Assembly: GCA_947631195.1 (NCBI GenBank)
Contig: CANRKK010000007.1
Coordinates: 17,194 to 81,193 of the forward strand
Direction: 5' to 3'
Length of the DNA stretch: 64,000 nucleotides
Origin: an uncultured Clostridia bacterium
Lineage (GTDB): Bacteria; Bacillota; Clostridia; Christensenellales; Borkfalkiaceae
Shown piece after piece: positions 32,271-40,781 of the stretch (the stretch's first letter is position 1; each line of letters begins with the position of its first letter). The translations under genes were made by a program, and so were the position numbers. The notes under the pieces are model-generated. The model was not told where the DNA came from. It saw only the letters and a list, made by a program, of their open reading frames with translations, and searched no databases.

Positions 32271-34079
32271 TTATTTTGTATTTTTCTTCAAAGTTTCAAG
32301 GCAATCCCAAAGCTCTTGGGGGATTCTGTCCTTGATGGTGCCCTTGTAGTAGCCCTCGATTTCTTCGGCTTCCTTGGCCCACTTTTGTTTGTCGACGGAA
32401 AGTATCGATTCAAGGTCGGCGACGGTGAATTTCTTGCCCGCGGAAATCTCGTAGTCCATGCCCGAGATATCTATGTCCTTTGCGTAGGGAACGTAGCCGA
32501 TGGCCGTCTCTTTTGCGTCCACGGTGCCGTCGCAGCGCTTCAAAATCCACTCCAAAACGCGCATGTTGTCGCCGAAGCCGGGCCACATAAAGTTGCCGTT
32601 TTCGTCCTGGCGGAACCAGTTTACGTTGAAGATCTTGGGCGGGTTTTTAACCTTTTTGCCTATCTCAATCCAGTGCGCGAAGTAGTCGCCCATGTGGTAG
32701 CCGGCAAAGGGTTTCATCGCCATGGGGTCGTGGCGGAGTACGCCCGTTGCGCCCGTTGCGGCCGCGGTGGTTTCGGAGGACATCGCCGACCCGACGAACA
32801 CGCCGTGGTTCCAGTCGCGGGACTGATATACGAGAGGGGTGGTGGAGGCCCTTCTGCCGCCGAAGATTATCGCCGAGAGGGGCACGCCCGTCTTGGAGTT
32901 GAACTCGGGGGAAACGCAGGGGCAGTTGACCGCGGGCGCGGTGAAGCGGCTGTTGGGGTGCGCCGCGCAGGTGGATTTGTCCTTTTTGTCAAACTTGGCG
33001 GGATCCCACGGCTTGCCCGTCCAGTCTATGATATGTTCGGGCAGCTCCTTCGTGAGGCCCTCCCACCAGACGGTCTTGTCGTCGGTGTTTAAGGCGACGT
33101 TGGTGAAGATGGTGCCGCGCTTAGTGGATTCGAGCGCGTTGTAGTTGGAGTGTTCGTTCGTGCCGGGCGCAACGCCGAAGAAGCCGTTTTCGGGGTTGAC
33201 CGCCCACAGTCTGCCGTCCGCGCCCACGCGGATCCACGCGATGTCGTCGCCCACGCACTCAATTTTATAGCCCTTGTCGAGGTAGTGTTTGGGGGGAATG
33301 AGCATTGCGAGGTTGGTTTTGCCGCATGCCGAGGGGAATGCCGCCGCAACGTACTTCTTTTCGCCGTTGGGGAAGGTGACGCCCAAAATCAGCATGTGTT
33401 CCGCCATCCAGCCCTCGTTTTTGCCCAGCCACGACGCTATGCGCAGCGCGAAGCACTTTTTGCCCAAAAGCACGTTGCCGCCGTAAGCCGAGTTGACGGA
33501 TATTATGGTGTCGTCCTCGGGGAAGTGCAAAATATATCTCTTGTCGGCGTCTATGTCGCAGCTTGCGTGGAAGCCCTTTATAAAGTCGCCGTCCTTGCCG
33601 AGGGCCGCAAGACATTCCTTGCCCACCCTCGTCATAATATTCATATTCAAAACTACGTAAATGGAGTCGGTCACCTCTATGCCGATTTTTGCAAAGTCGG
33701 AGCCGACGACGCCCATGGAATAGGGGATGACGTACATCGTTTTTCCCTTCATTCTGCCGCGGGCAATTTCTCCTGCGAGCTCATAGGCCTGACGGGGGTC
33801 CATCCAATAATTTATGGGGCCTGCGTCCTCCCTGTTTTTGGTGCAGATAAAGGTCCTGTCCTCAACGCGGGCGACGTCGTTCACCTTTGTGCGGTGGAGG
33901 TAGCAGTCGGGCAAAAGGTTTTGGTTGAGCTTTATAAGTTCGCCGCTTTTAACCGCCTTTTCCTTCAAGGCGGAGATCTGTTCCTCGCTGCCGTCTATCC
34001 ATACAATTTCATCGGGCTGCGCAAGCGCGGCGCTTTTTTCCACGAATTCTAAAACTTTTTTGTTTTTGGTAAGTGCCAT
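32271..34079 (-). CDS. pckG: Phosphoenolpyruvate carboxykinase (GTP)
   Basis: Interconverts oxaloacetate and phosphoenolpyruvate with GTP/GDP; in fermenting Clostridia it may run in the carboxylating direction. The 602-residue length and the P-loop-like FPSACGKTNLAML (kinase-1a motif, near residue 250) mark the GTP-dependent form, which differs from the ATP form. YSMGVVGSDFAKIG and the metal site DDIAWI are also conserved. ATG 34079 follows GGAGCAA. It is monocistronic: its own promoter at 34118-34146, and a T-module terminator 3 bp after the stop. Confidence 0.95.
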   Translation of the reverse strand: MALTKNKKVLEFVEKSAALAQPDEIVWIDGSEEQISALKEKAVKSGELIKLNQNLLPDCYLHRTKVNDVARVEDRTFICTKNREDAGPINYWMDPRQAYELAGEIARGRMKGKTMYVIPYSMGVVGSDFAKIGIEVTDSIYVVLNMNIMTRVGKECLAALGKDGDFIKGFHASCDIDADKRYILHFPEDDTIISVNSAYGGNVLLGKKCFALRIASWLGKNEGWMAEHMLILGVTFPNGEKKYVAAAFPSACGKTNLAMLIPPKHYLDKGYKIECVGDDIAWIRVGADGRLWAVNPENGFFGVAPGTNEHSNYNALESTKRGTIFTNVALNTDDKTVWWEGLTKELPEHIIDWTGKPWDPAKFDKKDKSTCAAHPNSRFTAPAVNCPCVSPEFNSKTGVPLSAIIFGGRRASTTPLVYQSRDWNHGVFVGSAMSSETTAAATGATGVLRHDPMAMKPFAGYHMGDYFAHWIEIGKKVKNPPKIFNVNWFRQDENGNFMWPGFGDNMRVLEWILKRCDGTVDAKETAIGYVPYAKDIDISGMDYEISAGKKFTVADLESILSVDKQKWAKEAEEIEGYYKGTIKDRIPQELWDCLETLKKNTK

Positions 34080-34117
34080 TCTATTGCTCCTTAAAATCAG
34101 AATTTTTACCGCATACC

Positions 34118-34146
34118 ATTATAATCAAAACTTCAAAAAAATGCAA
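34118..34146 (-). promoter_or_regulatory. pckG promoter
   Basis: Minus strand: TTGCAT, 17-bp spacer, TATAAT, about 35 nt before the start codon. Confidence 0.7.
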
Positions 34147-34295
34147 ATTCATTCGATAAAGTAAAGCGGTGAAATTTATGTGAACAAAAAGTCCAAAAAA
34201 TTTTGTAATTTTACATTATTTTTCAAAATATTAGTATAAGTATATTGTTATTATATTTTCGGGCGGGATAAATTGCCCGCCTAAAAGGTAAGATT

Positions 34296-35171
34296 ATGGG
34301 ATACACCAAAAATATTGCCGTTATAAAGGGCGCGGCCGGCGGTTTTTCGGCGGACGGGGGCGAGCTTTCGGGGCTGGTAAAGGCCGAAAGATATTCGGGC
34401 GAACTCAAAGTGGAAGTAAGCCTCATCAACTTCGCCCCCCTTTCGGGCGGAAAATACGTTGCGGGCATATCCGACGGAAAGACGGTGGAGATAGTGGAAA
34501 ACGGCCTTTTCGAGGGTCCGTCCGAGGCCGACACTTCGGCGGGGTTCGCGGCGGCCGTCTGCTACGTGAATGGCGGGGTCAAGCTGATTGCAACCGCCGT
34601 GTGCGGCAACTTTTCAATGGCGGTGCCGAAGATATTGGAGTACATAGCGCGGACGGAGGAACCCGCGCCCCCCAAAAAAGAGGCAAAGGCGGCCCCCGCC
34701 GAAAGTTATGACGACGAGGCGGTAGCCACGGAGAACTATTATGAACTCGGCAAAACTGATGAGGGCGGTGAGCCTGTACGCGAGGGTGAAAAAGAAGAAA
34801 AAGACGGGCCTTGCGCTTGTGAAGATGAAGAGGACCCTGACTCTCGCGAAGAGAACTTCTATAAAAAAATGAAGGGGGAGATAGAGCGCGTGCTCTCCTC
34901 CTATCCCCCCGCGGCCGAACTGAACGCCGCGACAGAAAATTCCCGCTGGGTGGAAATAAGCTACGAGGGGGGCGCCTTTTACGTGTTCGGCGTTATCTGC
35001 GAAGAGGGCGCGCCCAAATATCTCTGCTACGGGATCCCCGCGCAGTCGCGGGAGGGCCCGCCCGCGAGCATGGAGGGCATGGCGGACTATCTCGAAGTCA
35101 AAACGTCGCGCGGCAACGGCTTTTGGGTGATGTACCAGAGCGCCGAAACGGGCAAAACGATATTGCCTTAA
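34296..35171 (+). CDS. Unknown protein with an acidic low-complexity middle
   Basis: A 291-residue protein I do not recognise. Residues 1-115 form an alpha/beta domain rich in Gly and Val; residues 118-190 are acidic low-complexity sequence (EEPAPPKKEAKAAPA, EEDPDSREE); residues 195-291 form a second domain (FYKKMKGEIERVLSSYPP, WVEISYEGGAFYVFGVI) that looks like a small beta-rich ligand or protein-binding fold. No membrane segment. It starts after AAAAGGTAAG. It runs convergently into a small membrane protein gene one base away. Confidence 0.75.
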   Translation: MGYTKNIAVIKGAAGGFSADGGELSGLVKAERYSGELKVEVSLINFAPLSGGKYVAGISDGKTVEIVENGLFEGPSEADTSAGFAAAVCYVNGGVKLIATAVCGNFSMAVPKILEYIARTEEPAPPKKEAKAAPAESYDDEAVATENYYELGKTDEGGEPVREGEKEEKDGPCACEDEEDPDSREENFYKKMKGEIERVLSSYPPAAELNAATENSRWVEISYEGGAFYVFGVICEEGAPKYLCYGIPAQSREGPPASMEGMADYLEVKTSRGNGFWVMYQSAETGKTILP

Positions 35172-35172
35172 A

Positions 35173-35382
35173 CTATTTGAGGCCGCGGAACGGGCGGAAA
35201 ACGAGCAGGGCGTAGAGAGTGAACAGCCCCGCCACCAACCCCTCGGCGAGGACGCTGCGGTAGATTATGTTGTTGTAAAAGCACAAAAAAAGCAGCAGGT
35301 TAAAGCCAGAAAAGGCGTAAACCCCGCCGCACACGGCAATAAAACAGAGTATCAGAACACACAGATTACAGGAAAGCCTCAT
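35173..35382 (-). CDS. Small two-helix membrane protein, DUF378-like
   Basis: A 69-residue hydrophobic protein with two membrane segments (about 5-30 and 42-62). The pattern GGVYAFSGFNLLLFLCFYNN, then SVLAEGLVAGLFTLYALL, resembles DUF378 proteins (which have NWGLVG, then a Gly-rich helix), but the key Asn-Trp is not conserved. Function unknown. No strong ribosome-binding site is seen, and the stop is one base from the convergent gene, so it could be less certain than its neighbours. Confidence 0.5.
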   Translation of the reverse strand: MRLSCNLCVLILCFIAVCGGVYAFSGFNLLLFLCFYNNIIYRSVLAEGLVAGLFTLYALLVFRPFRGLK

Positions 35383-35415
35383 ACAAGACAGTATGGGGCT
35401 TTCGGAAATATATAT

Positions 35416-35676
35416 TCAGATTACGAGGTTGTCCAAGACCAGCTTGTCGAAGGAGGGCGGCTCGGTGAAGTCGCGGGGCAAAAAGCGCACGGTGTTGAAC
35501 TTGGCGTAGTTGAAAATGTGCGTCTTTAAAAGTATGGGCGTGGCGATGTCCAGCCCCTCGCAGATGTCCGAAAGGTAGGTAAAAAACTGCGAATAGGTGA
35601 ACTTGTCTACCCTTTCGTAGGTGAGCTGCTTTATTATTTTGCCGTCCTTTATTACCTTGGCCCAGATCCTGAACAT
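35416..35676 (-). CDS. Conserved small soluble protein, unknown function
   Basis: An 86-residue protein beginning MFRIWAKVIKDGKIIKQLTYE, a pattern I associate with a small uncharacterised Clostridia family next to core genes. It is predicted soluble, alpha/beta, with no motif of known function. ATG 35676 is chosen because the family begins there and because a -10 box ends exactly 6 nt upstream; a longer frame upstream would run through the promoter. No ribosome-binding site, so a leaderless mRNA is likely. Confidence 0.75.
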   Translation of the reverse strand: MFRIWAKVIKDGKIIKQLTYERVDKFTYSQFFTYLSDICEGLDIATPILLKTHIFNYAKFNTVRFLPRDFTEPPSFDKLVLDNLVI

Positions 35677-35682
35677 ACTGAA

Positions 35683-35711
35683 ATTATATAAAAAACCGCG
35701 CCCGCAGGCAA
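35683..35711 (-). promoter_or_regulatory. Leaderless promoter of the small conserved gene
   Basis: Minus strand: TTGCCT, 17-bp spacer, TATAAT, six bases (TTCAGT), ATG. Confidence 0.65.
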
Positions 35712-35835
35712 ACGATTTTCGAACGTATAAAAAAGTTATTTGAAAAAAGTTTGTTTTTGGGGCGGAAAAGGGCACGGCGGGCGGAAAAGTGCGGGATTTG
35801 CGGAGTAAAAAATTTTTCGCGCCGCGCTCTTATTG

Positions 35836-35864
35836 TTGACAAACGGCGAGCTAAACTATATAAT
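35836..35864 (+). promoter_or_regulatory. Consensus promoter of greA-lysS
   Basis: TTGACA, 17-bp spacer, TATAAT: a perfect sigma-A promoter. The transcript would carry a leader of about 70 nt. Confidence 0.9.
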
Positions 35865-35882
35865 AAGGTAGCGACAAAAGGC

Positions 35883-35912
35883 GTGATTCCGGCAGGTGCG
35901 GAATCACTTTTG
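35883..35912 (+). terminator. Attenuator-like hairpin in the greA leader
   Basis: GTGATTCCG, loop GCAGGTG, CGGAATCAC form a perfect 9-bp stem followed by TTTTGTT. It lies between the promoter and the ribosome-binding site. Escherichia coli greA also has a terminator in its leader; a similar feedback by GreA is inferred. Confidence 0.7.
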
Positions 35913-35939
35913 TTATTCATTTCGTTCAGAGGTATAAAA

Positions 35940-36410
35940 ATGGCAGAACTTATTGTAATGACTCAAAAAAATTACGAGGATCTTAAAAAGGAGCTTGACT
36001 ATCTTGTAAAGGTAAAGCGGCCCGAGATAATAGAGCGCATAGCCGAGGCGAGGAGCCACGGCGACCTTTCGGAAAACGCCGAATACGACGCCGCGCGCGA
36101 GGAACAGCGTTCCAACGAGGGCAAAATAGCCGAACTCGAATACAAGATAAAAAATGCGGACATCCGCGAGGAAGTTACCGACACGAGCTACGTGCATTTG
36201 GGCAGCGTGGTTACGGTGTATGACGAAGATCTGGACGAGGAGGCCGTGTACACAATAACTTCGGTGACCGAAGTGGACGTTATGAACAACAAAATATCGG
36301 TGGAGTCCCCCGTGGGCGCCGCGCTCCTCAGAAAGAAAGAGGGGGACAGCGTCGAAGTAAAGTGCCCCGACGGCAGCTCCTACACACTCAAAATAAGGGC
36401 GATAAAGTAA
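35940..36410 (+). CDS. greA: Transcription elongation factor GreA
   Basis: GreA enters the secondary channel of RNA polymerase and stimulates cleavage of backtracked RNA. The 156-residue protein has the N-terminal coiled coil with the tip acidic pair in SHGDLSENAEYDAA (about 38-51) and the C-terminal FKBP-like domain. The ATG follows AGAGG; an upstream in-frame ATG lies before the promoter and is excluded. It is 4 bp before lysS, the common greA-lysS operon of Firmicutes. Confidence 0.95.
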   Translation: MAELIVMTQKNYEDLKKELDYLVKVKRPEIIERIAEARSHGDLSENAEYDAAREEQRSNEGKIAELEYKIKNADIREEVTDTSYVHLGSVVTVYDEDLDEEAVYTITSVTEVDVMNNKISVESPVGAALLRKKEGDSVEVKCPDGSSYTLKIRAIK

Positions 36411-36414
36411 GACT

Positions 36415-37932
36415 ATGGCAGAGATAAACAACGCGCCGCTCACCGAAGCGGAGGAGGCGGAACGCCTCGCCGAGCAGGCTGTCATCCGCCGCGAAAAACT
36501 CGGCAAAATGACGGGCGAGGGGAAAAACCCCTTTGCAAAAGTTAAGTACGGCGTCACCCACAGCTCCAAGGAGATTGTGGAAAATTTCGGCGCGCTCGAG
36601 GGAAAGGAAGTTTCCGTTGCGGGCAGGCTGATGTCGAGGAGGATAATGGGCAAGGCCTCCTTTTCGCACATACAGGACGGCGGCGGACAGATACAGATTT
36701 ACGTCAAGCGGGACGACGTCGGCGAGGAGGACTACGCCTCCTTTAAAAAGGACTACGACATAGGCGACATAGTGGGCGTAAAAGGCTACGTGTTCAAGAC
36801 CCAGACGGGGGAAATTTCGGTGCACTGCAGCCATATAGAGATGCTCACAAAGTGCCTTTTGCCCCTGCCCGAAAAGCAGCACGGCTTAAAGGACGCCGAC
36901 ATGCGCTACCGCCAGCGCGATCTGGACCTGATAGTAAACCCCGAAGTAAAAAATACCTTTATCAAGCGTTCGCAGATAATAAAGGAGCTCCGCGCCTTTT
37001 TGGACGGCAGGGGCTTTTTGGAGGTGGACACCCCCGTTTTGACCACGCTGGAGATAGGCGCGGCGGCGCGGCCCTTTAAAACCCGCCACAACGCCCTCGA
37101 CATAGACATGTATTTAAGGATAGAGACCGAACTCTATTTAAAACGCTGCATTGTAGGCGGCCTCGAGCGCGTGTACGAGGTGGGCAGGATTTTCCGCAAC
37201 GAGGGCATGGACGCCTTCCACAACCCCGAGTTCACCACGATAGAGGTCTATCAGGCTTACGCCGACTACTTCGACATGATGCGGCTCGTGGAGGATATGT
37301 ACAGGACGGTTGCCCGCAACGTGTGCGGGACGGATAAAATAACATATCAGGGCACGGAAATAGATTTCGGCTCCCCCTTTGCAAGGCTGACCATGAAGGA
37401 GGCCGTAAAAAAATACTGCGGCGCCGACTACGATTCGTGGCAGACGGACGAGGAAGCGCGCGCCTGCGCTAAGGCGCTCAACGCCGAAGTAAAGGAGGGG
37501 GAGGCGGCCACAAAAGGGCACGTGCTTATAGCCCTCTTCGACGCGTTCGTCGAGGAAAATTTGGTGCAGCCCACATTTATCTACGACTACCCCGTGGAAA
37601 ATTCCCCGCTTGCTAAGCGCAAGGAGGACGACCCCGCGTTTACGCAACGCTTCGAATACTTTATCTGCGGGCACGAGTTCGGCAATGCGTTTTCGGAGCT
37701 GAACGACCCCATAGACCAAAAACAACGGTTCGTGAAGCAGGTCGAGGAAAAGAAAAAGCAGGAGCCGGGCTGCAACGCGCAGGTGGACGAGGAGTTTATA
37801 ACCGCCCTCGAGTACGGTCTGCCCCCCACGGGAGGCCTTGGCTTCGGCGTGGACAGGCTGGTAATGCTGCTTACGGACAGCGCGACTATTAGGGATGTGT
37901 TGTTGTTCCCCACGATGAAGCCCAAGAAATAA
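36415..37932 (+). CDS. lysS: Lysyl-tRNA synthetase, class II
   Basis: Charges tRNA-Lys. The 505-residue class II enzyme has the N-terminal OB-fold anticodon domain (about 65-150), motif 1 (FLEVDTPVLTT), motif 2 (YEVGRIFRNEGMD) and motif 3 (GLGFGVDRLVML). Four bases separate it from greA, so both use the greA promoter and leader hairpin. A T-module terminator begins two bases after the stop. Confidence 0.96.
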   Translation: MAEINNAPLTEAEEAERLAEQAVIRREKLGKMTGEGKNPFAKVKYGVTHSSKEIVENFGALEGKEVSVAGRLMSRRIMGKASFSHIQDGGGQIQIYVKRDDVGEEDYASFKKDYDIGDIVGVKGYVFKTQTGEISVHCSHIEMLTKCLLPLPEKQHGLKDADMRYRQRDLDLIVNPEVKNTFIKRSQIIKELRAFLDGRGFLEVDTPVLTTLEIGAAARPFKTRHNALDIDMYLRIETELYLKRCIVGGLERVYEVGRIFRNEGMDAFHNPEFTTIEVYQAYADYFDMMRLVEDMYRTVARNVCGTDKITYQGTEIDFGSPFARLTMKEAVKKYCGADYDSWQTDEEARACAKALNAEVKEGEAATKGHVLIALFDAFVEENLVQPTFIYDYPVENSPLAKRKEDDPAFTQRFEYFICGHEFGNAFSELNDPIDQKQRFVKQVEEKKKQEPGCNAQVDEEFITALEYGLPPTGGLGFGVDRLVMLLTDSATIRDVLLFPTMKPKK

Positions 37933-37933
37933 A

Positions 37934-37982
37934 TTCACAAAAATCTCGCGCCGTTGCGGGCGCTGCGATTTTTCGTGAGTTT
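37934..37982 (+). terminator. T-module terminator of lysS
   Basis: TTCACAAAAATCTCGCGCC and GGGCGCTGCGATTTTTCGTG pair imperfectly to make the two-way T hairpin. It is the left end of repeat island 8. Confidence 0.65.
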
Positions 37983-38814
37983 GTGGGGCCAGCCCCACTT
38001 GCCGCGATTAATAAGGGCGCACATATTATATAATCGCGGCAATTCACCCCGCTCAGGCGCAAGTGTGCGCAAATTGGGTCTTGCTGCGCAAAAGCGTGGT
38101 TTTGCTTGCAACATAATTATTTTTTAAATAATTTTTGTCTTGCTCGTTTCTAACCGCTTGCTAACTTCGTAAAGGCAGACTTCGTAAGGGCAACCGCACC
38201 ACCCCCCTTGGCTCCCCTTAGTAAGCGGGAGCTGTCACCGATAGGTGACTGAGGGGATTGTCACCTTAAATTTACACAAATATAATTATTTCTTTTTTAT
38301 ATTTTGTCCCACCCACCCCCCCAATAATGTTAAAAAATAGAGGGAACGGCACCCACCGTGGCTGCTCTTGGCTGTTTGAAACGGCACCTTAAATTACCTC
38401 GACCATCCCACCAGGGGATTACCTCGCTTACCGCTACGCTCACGCTCGGAATGACACGTTTCAACAAACCGCGTACATATTTTAATACGTCGTTGCGTGA
38501 CAGATTCTTCGTCGGGCTACGCACTCTCGCCAAAGGCGAGGGCAGCGCTCCGCCCTCCTCAGAATGACAGAGAGGTGGGAGGGCGCGCAACCGCACGAAA
38601 ATTTTTGTGAACCGTTTTAAAATAATAAACGTTGCAAGCAAAACCACGCTTTTGCGCAGCAAGACCCAATTTGCGCATACCTGCGCCTGAGCTGAGGTGA
38701 ATTTGCGCCATTATATTATGGCGCGCCCCTAAAAATGGCGCAAAGAGGAGCAGAGCTCCTCAAACTCACGAAAAATTTGAGGGCGCGCAACCGCACGAAA
38801 ATTTTTGTGAACTC
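37934..38814. repeat. Repeat island 8, bounded by inverted T-B arms
   Basis: No gene. T (37934-37982), B (37983-38130), I (38138-38190), F (38203-38270), H (38290-38345), D' (38355-38470), E (38488-38580), half T (38580-38620), B' (38622-38760), T' (38761-38814). The two ends are inverted copies of T-B, about 190 bp each. Stem in the left B: TTGCCGCGATTA (37999-38010) with TAATCGCGGCAA (38031-38042). Confidence 0.82.
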
Positions 38815-38824
38815 AAAAAAGACC

Positions 38825-40162
38825 ATGTATGATTATTTAATTTACAACCAACTGAAAAAATACGGCGGGGTCCAAAAGACCTTTCACATGCCCGGTCACA
38901 AGGGGAGGGGCGAATTCAAAAAACTGTTCCCCGTGGCGGACATTGACGTAACCGAGCTTAGCTATTCGGACAATCTTGCCGACCCGTCGGGCGTGATAGC
39001 CGACGCGCAGTGCGAGATCGCCTCGATATTGGGCGCGGCGCGCTCCTACATACTCACGGAGGGCTCCTCTTTGGGCATTTTTGCCATGCTGTATGCGGCG
39101 GCGGAGCGGGGCAACAAGGTGATAGTTCCCCGCAACTCCCACCAGAGCGTCTGGAACGCCTGCCGCGTGCTCGGCCTCGAGCCCGTCGTGGTACAGGGCG
39201 AAACCAAAGACGGCGTCATCTTGCCGCCCTCGCCCGCCGAGGTGGAGCACATAGCCAAAAACGACCTTACCGTTGCGGGACTTATTGTTGTCAGTCCCGA
39301 CTACTACGGCAACGTTGCGCCCCTTGCGGAATACTCCGAAATACTCAAAAAATACAATAAGATACTGATGGTGGACGGCGCGCACGGCGCGCACCTCGCG
39401 TTCATGCCCGAAAGGGAGGGCTACGCGGGCAAGTTCGCCGATATCTGGGTGGACGGCGCGCACAAAAATTTATGCACGCTGACGCAGGGCGCGATACTCA
39501 ACATAAACGACTCCGACCTGTTCGGGGGCGCGCTCGGCGGGCTATCGCTTTTTGGCACGACGTCGCCCTCCTATCCCATAATGGCTTCGGTGGAATACGG
39601 CGTAAAGCAGCTTGCAAACAATCCCGCGCACGCGCAAAAGGTCGCGGCGGAGATTATTTCCTTAAGGGATAGCAAGGGGATATCCGTATATCCCTCGGCC
39701 GACCCGTTCAAGTTTGCGGTGGACTGTGGGGCGGGCGGCGTTTCTGCCGACCTTGCCGCCGCCGCGCTGGAAAAAAAGGATATATACTGCGAGTTTTCGG
39801 ACGGCAGATACCTGCTTTTCTACCTGTCCCCCGCGGCGGACATAAAGGACGTAAAAAAGGCGATAAAAGTTTTGCGCGGGATACTCTCGGGCAAAAAGCT
39901 GGCGGGCACCTACCGCCCGCGCGGGGAGATAAGGGCGCAGGCCCGCTCCTACAGCTTCCAGTACGCCCTTAAAAAGCCCGCCGAATGGGTTGCCCCCGCA
40001 GAGGCGGCGGGCAGGATGTGCGCGCAGAATTTCGGCGTCGCTCCCCCCTGTATTCCCGTGTGCGTGGCGGGAGAAATGATAACCGAGGAGGCCCTCCGCG
40101 CGATAAGCGGCTGTAAGACGTTCGGGCTTTCGGGCGGAAAAATAAAGGTGGTGGCAAAGTGA
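38825..40162 (+). CDS. Orn/Lys/Arg decarboxylase family PLP enzyme (YaaO-like)
   Basis: Fold-type I PLP enzyme of the Orn/Lys/Arg decarboxylase family, 445 residues, of the short YaaO/SpeA type. Motifs: TFHMPGHKG (about 17-25), DVTELSYSDNL, YILTEGSSLGIFA, VPRNSHQSVW, VDGAHGAHLAF, and the PLP lysine in VDGAHKNLCTLTQGA. The substrate, probably arginine or another basic amino acid, cannot be told from sequence. ATG 38825 is chosen because upstream in-frame codons are repeat-derived; no good ribosome-binding site remains. It precedes tmk, as yaaO does in Bacillus. Confidence 0.88.
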   Translation: MYDYLIYNQLKKYGGVQKTFHMPGHKGRGEFKKLFPVADIDVTELSYSDNLADPSGVIADAQCEIASILGAARSYILTEGSSLGIFAMLYAAAERGNKVIVPRNSHQSVWNACRVLGLEPVVVQGETKDGVILPPSPAEVEHIAKNDLTVAGLIVVSPDYYGNVAPLAEYSEILKKYNKILMVDGAHGAHLAFMPEREGYAGKFADIWVDGAHKNLCTLTQGAILNINDSDLFGGALGGLSLFGTTSPSYPIMASVEYGVKQLANNPAHAQKVAAEIISLRDSKGISVYPSADPFKFAVDCGAGGVSADLAAAALEKKDIYCEFSDGRYLLFYLSPAADIKDVKKAIKVLRGILSGKKLAGTYRPRGEIRAQARSYSFQYALKKPAEWVAPAEAAGRMCAQNFGVAPPCIPVCVAGEMITEEALRAISGCKTFGLSGGKIKVVAK

Positions 40163-40779
40163 GGGGCAAGTTTGTAACGTTCGAGGGCTGCGAGGGCTCG
40201 GGCAAGAGCACGCAGTTAAGATATATAGGCGAATACTTAAAGGGCGCGGGCATAGACTTTATCATGTCGCGCGAGCCGGGCGGAAGCGAGATTTCCGAGG
40301 ACATAAGAAAGATCATTCTCAACGGCAAATACACCGCCATGTGCGACGAGTGCGAGGCCCTTTTATACGCCGCCTCGCGGGTGCAGCACATAAAAGAAGT
40401 TATAGAGCCCGCCCTTGCGGCAGGCAAACTCGTGGTGTGCGACAGGTACGTGGATTCCTCGTTTGCCTACCAGGGCTATGCGCGGGGGCTGGGTGAGGAG
40501 TTCATCGAGAGCATAAACGCCTTTGCGCTCAAAAATTACACCCCCGACCTCACGATATTTCTGGATATTTCCCCCAATGAGGCCTTTGCGCGCAAGCACG
40601 GCGCGGACCGTACGGACAGAATGGAGAGCCAGGGCCCCGAATTCCACCAAAAGGTGTACGAGGGATATATGCAGCTGAAAAAATATCCCCGCTTTAAGTG
40701 CGTGGACTGCCGCGGCACCAAGGAAGAGACGGCAAAAAAAATACTCGAACTTTTAAAAGCCGAAAATATTATAGGGTAA
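40159..40779 (+). CDS. tmk: Thymidylate kinase
   Basis: Phosphorylates dTMP to dTDP. The 206-residue protein has the P-loop EGCEGSGKST (9-18), SREPGGSEISE (the DRX-type lid partner region, about 37-47) and DRYVDSSFAYQG (about 94-105). The start is GTG, overlapping the stop of the decarboxylase gene. It is followed two bases later by holB. Confidence 0.94.
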   Translation: MRGKFVTFEGCEGSGKSTQLRYIGEYLKGAGIDFIMSREPGGSEISEDIRKIILNGKYTAMCDECEALLYAASRVQHIKEVIEPALAAGKLVVCDRYVDSSFAYQGYARGLGEEFIESINAFALKNYTPDLTIFLDISPNEAFARKHGADRTDRMESQGPEFHQKVYEGYMQLKKYPRFKCVDCRGTKEETAKKILELLKAENIIG

Positions 40780-40781
40780 AA

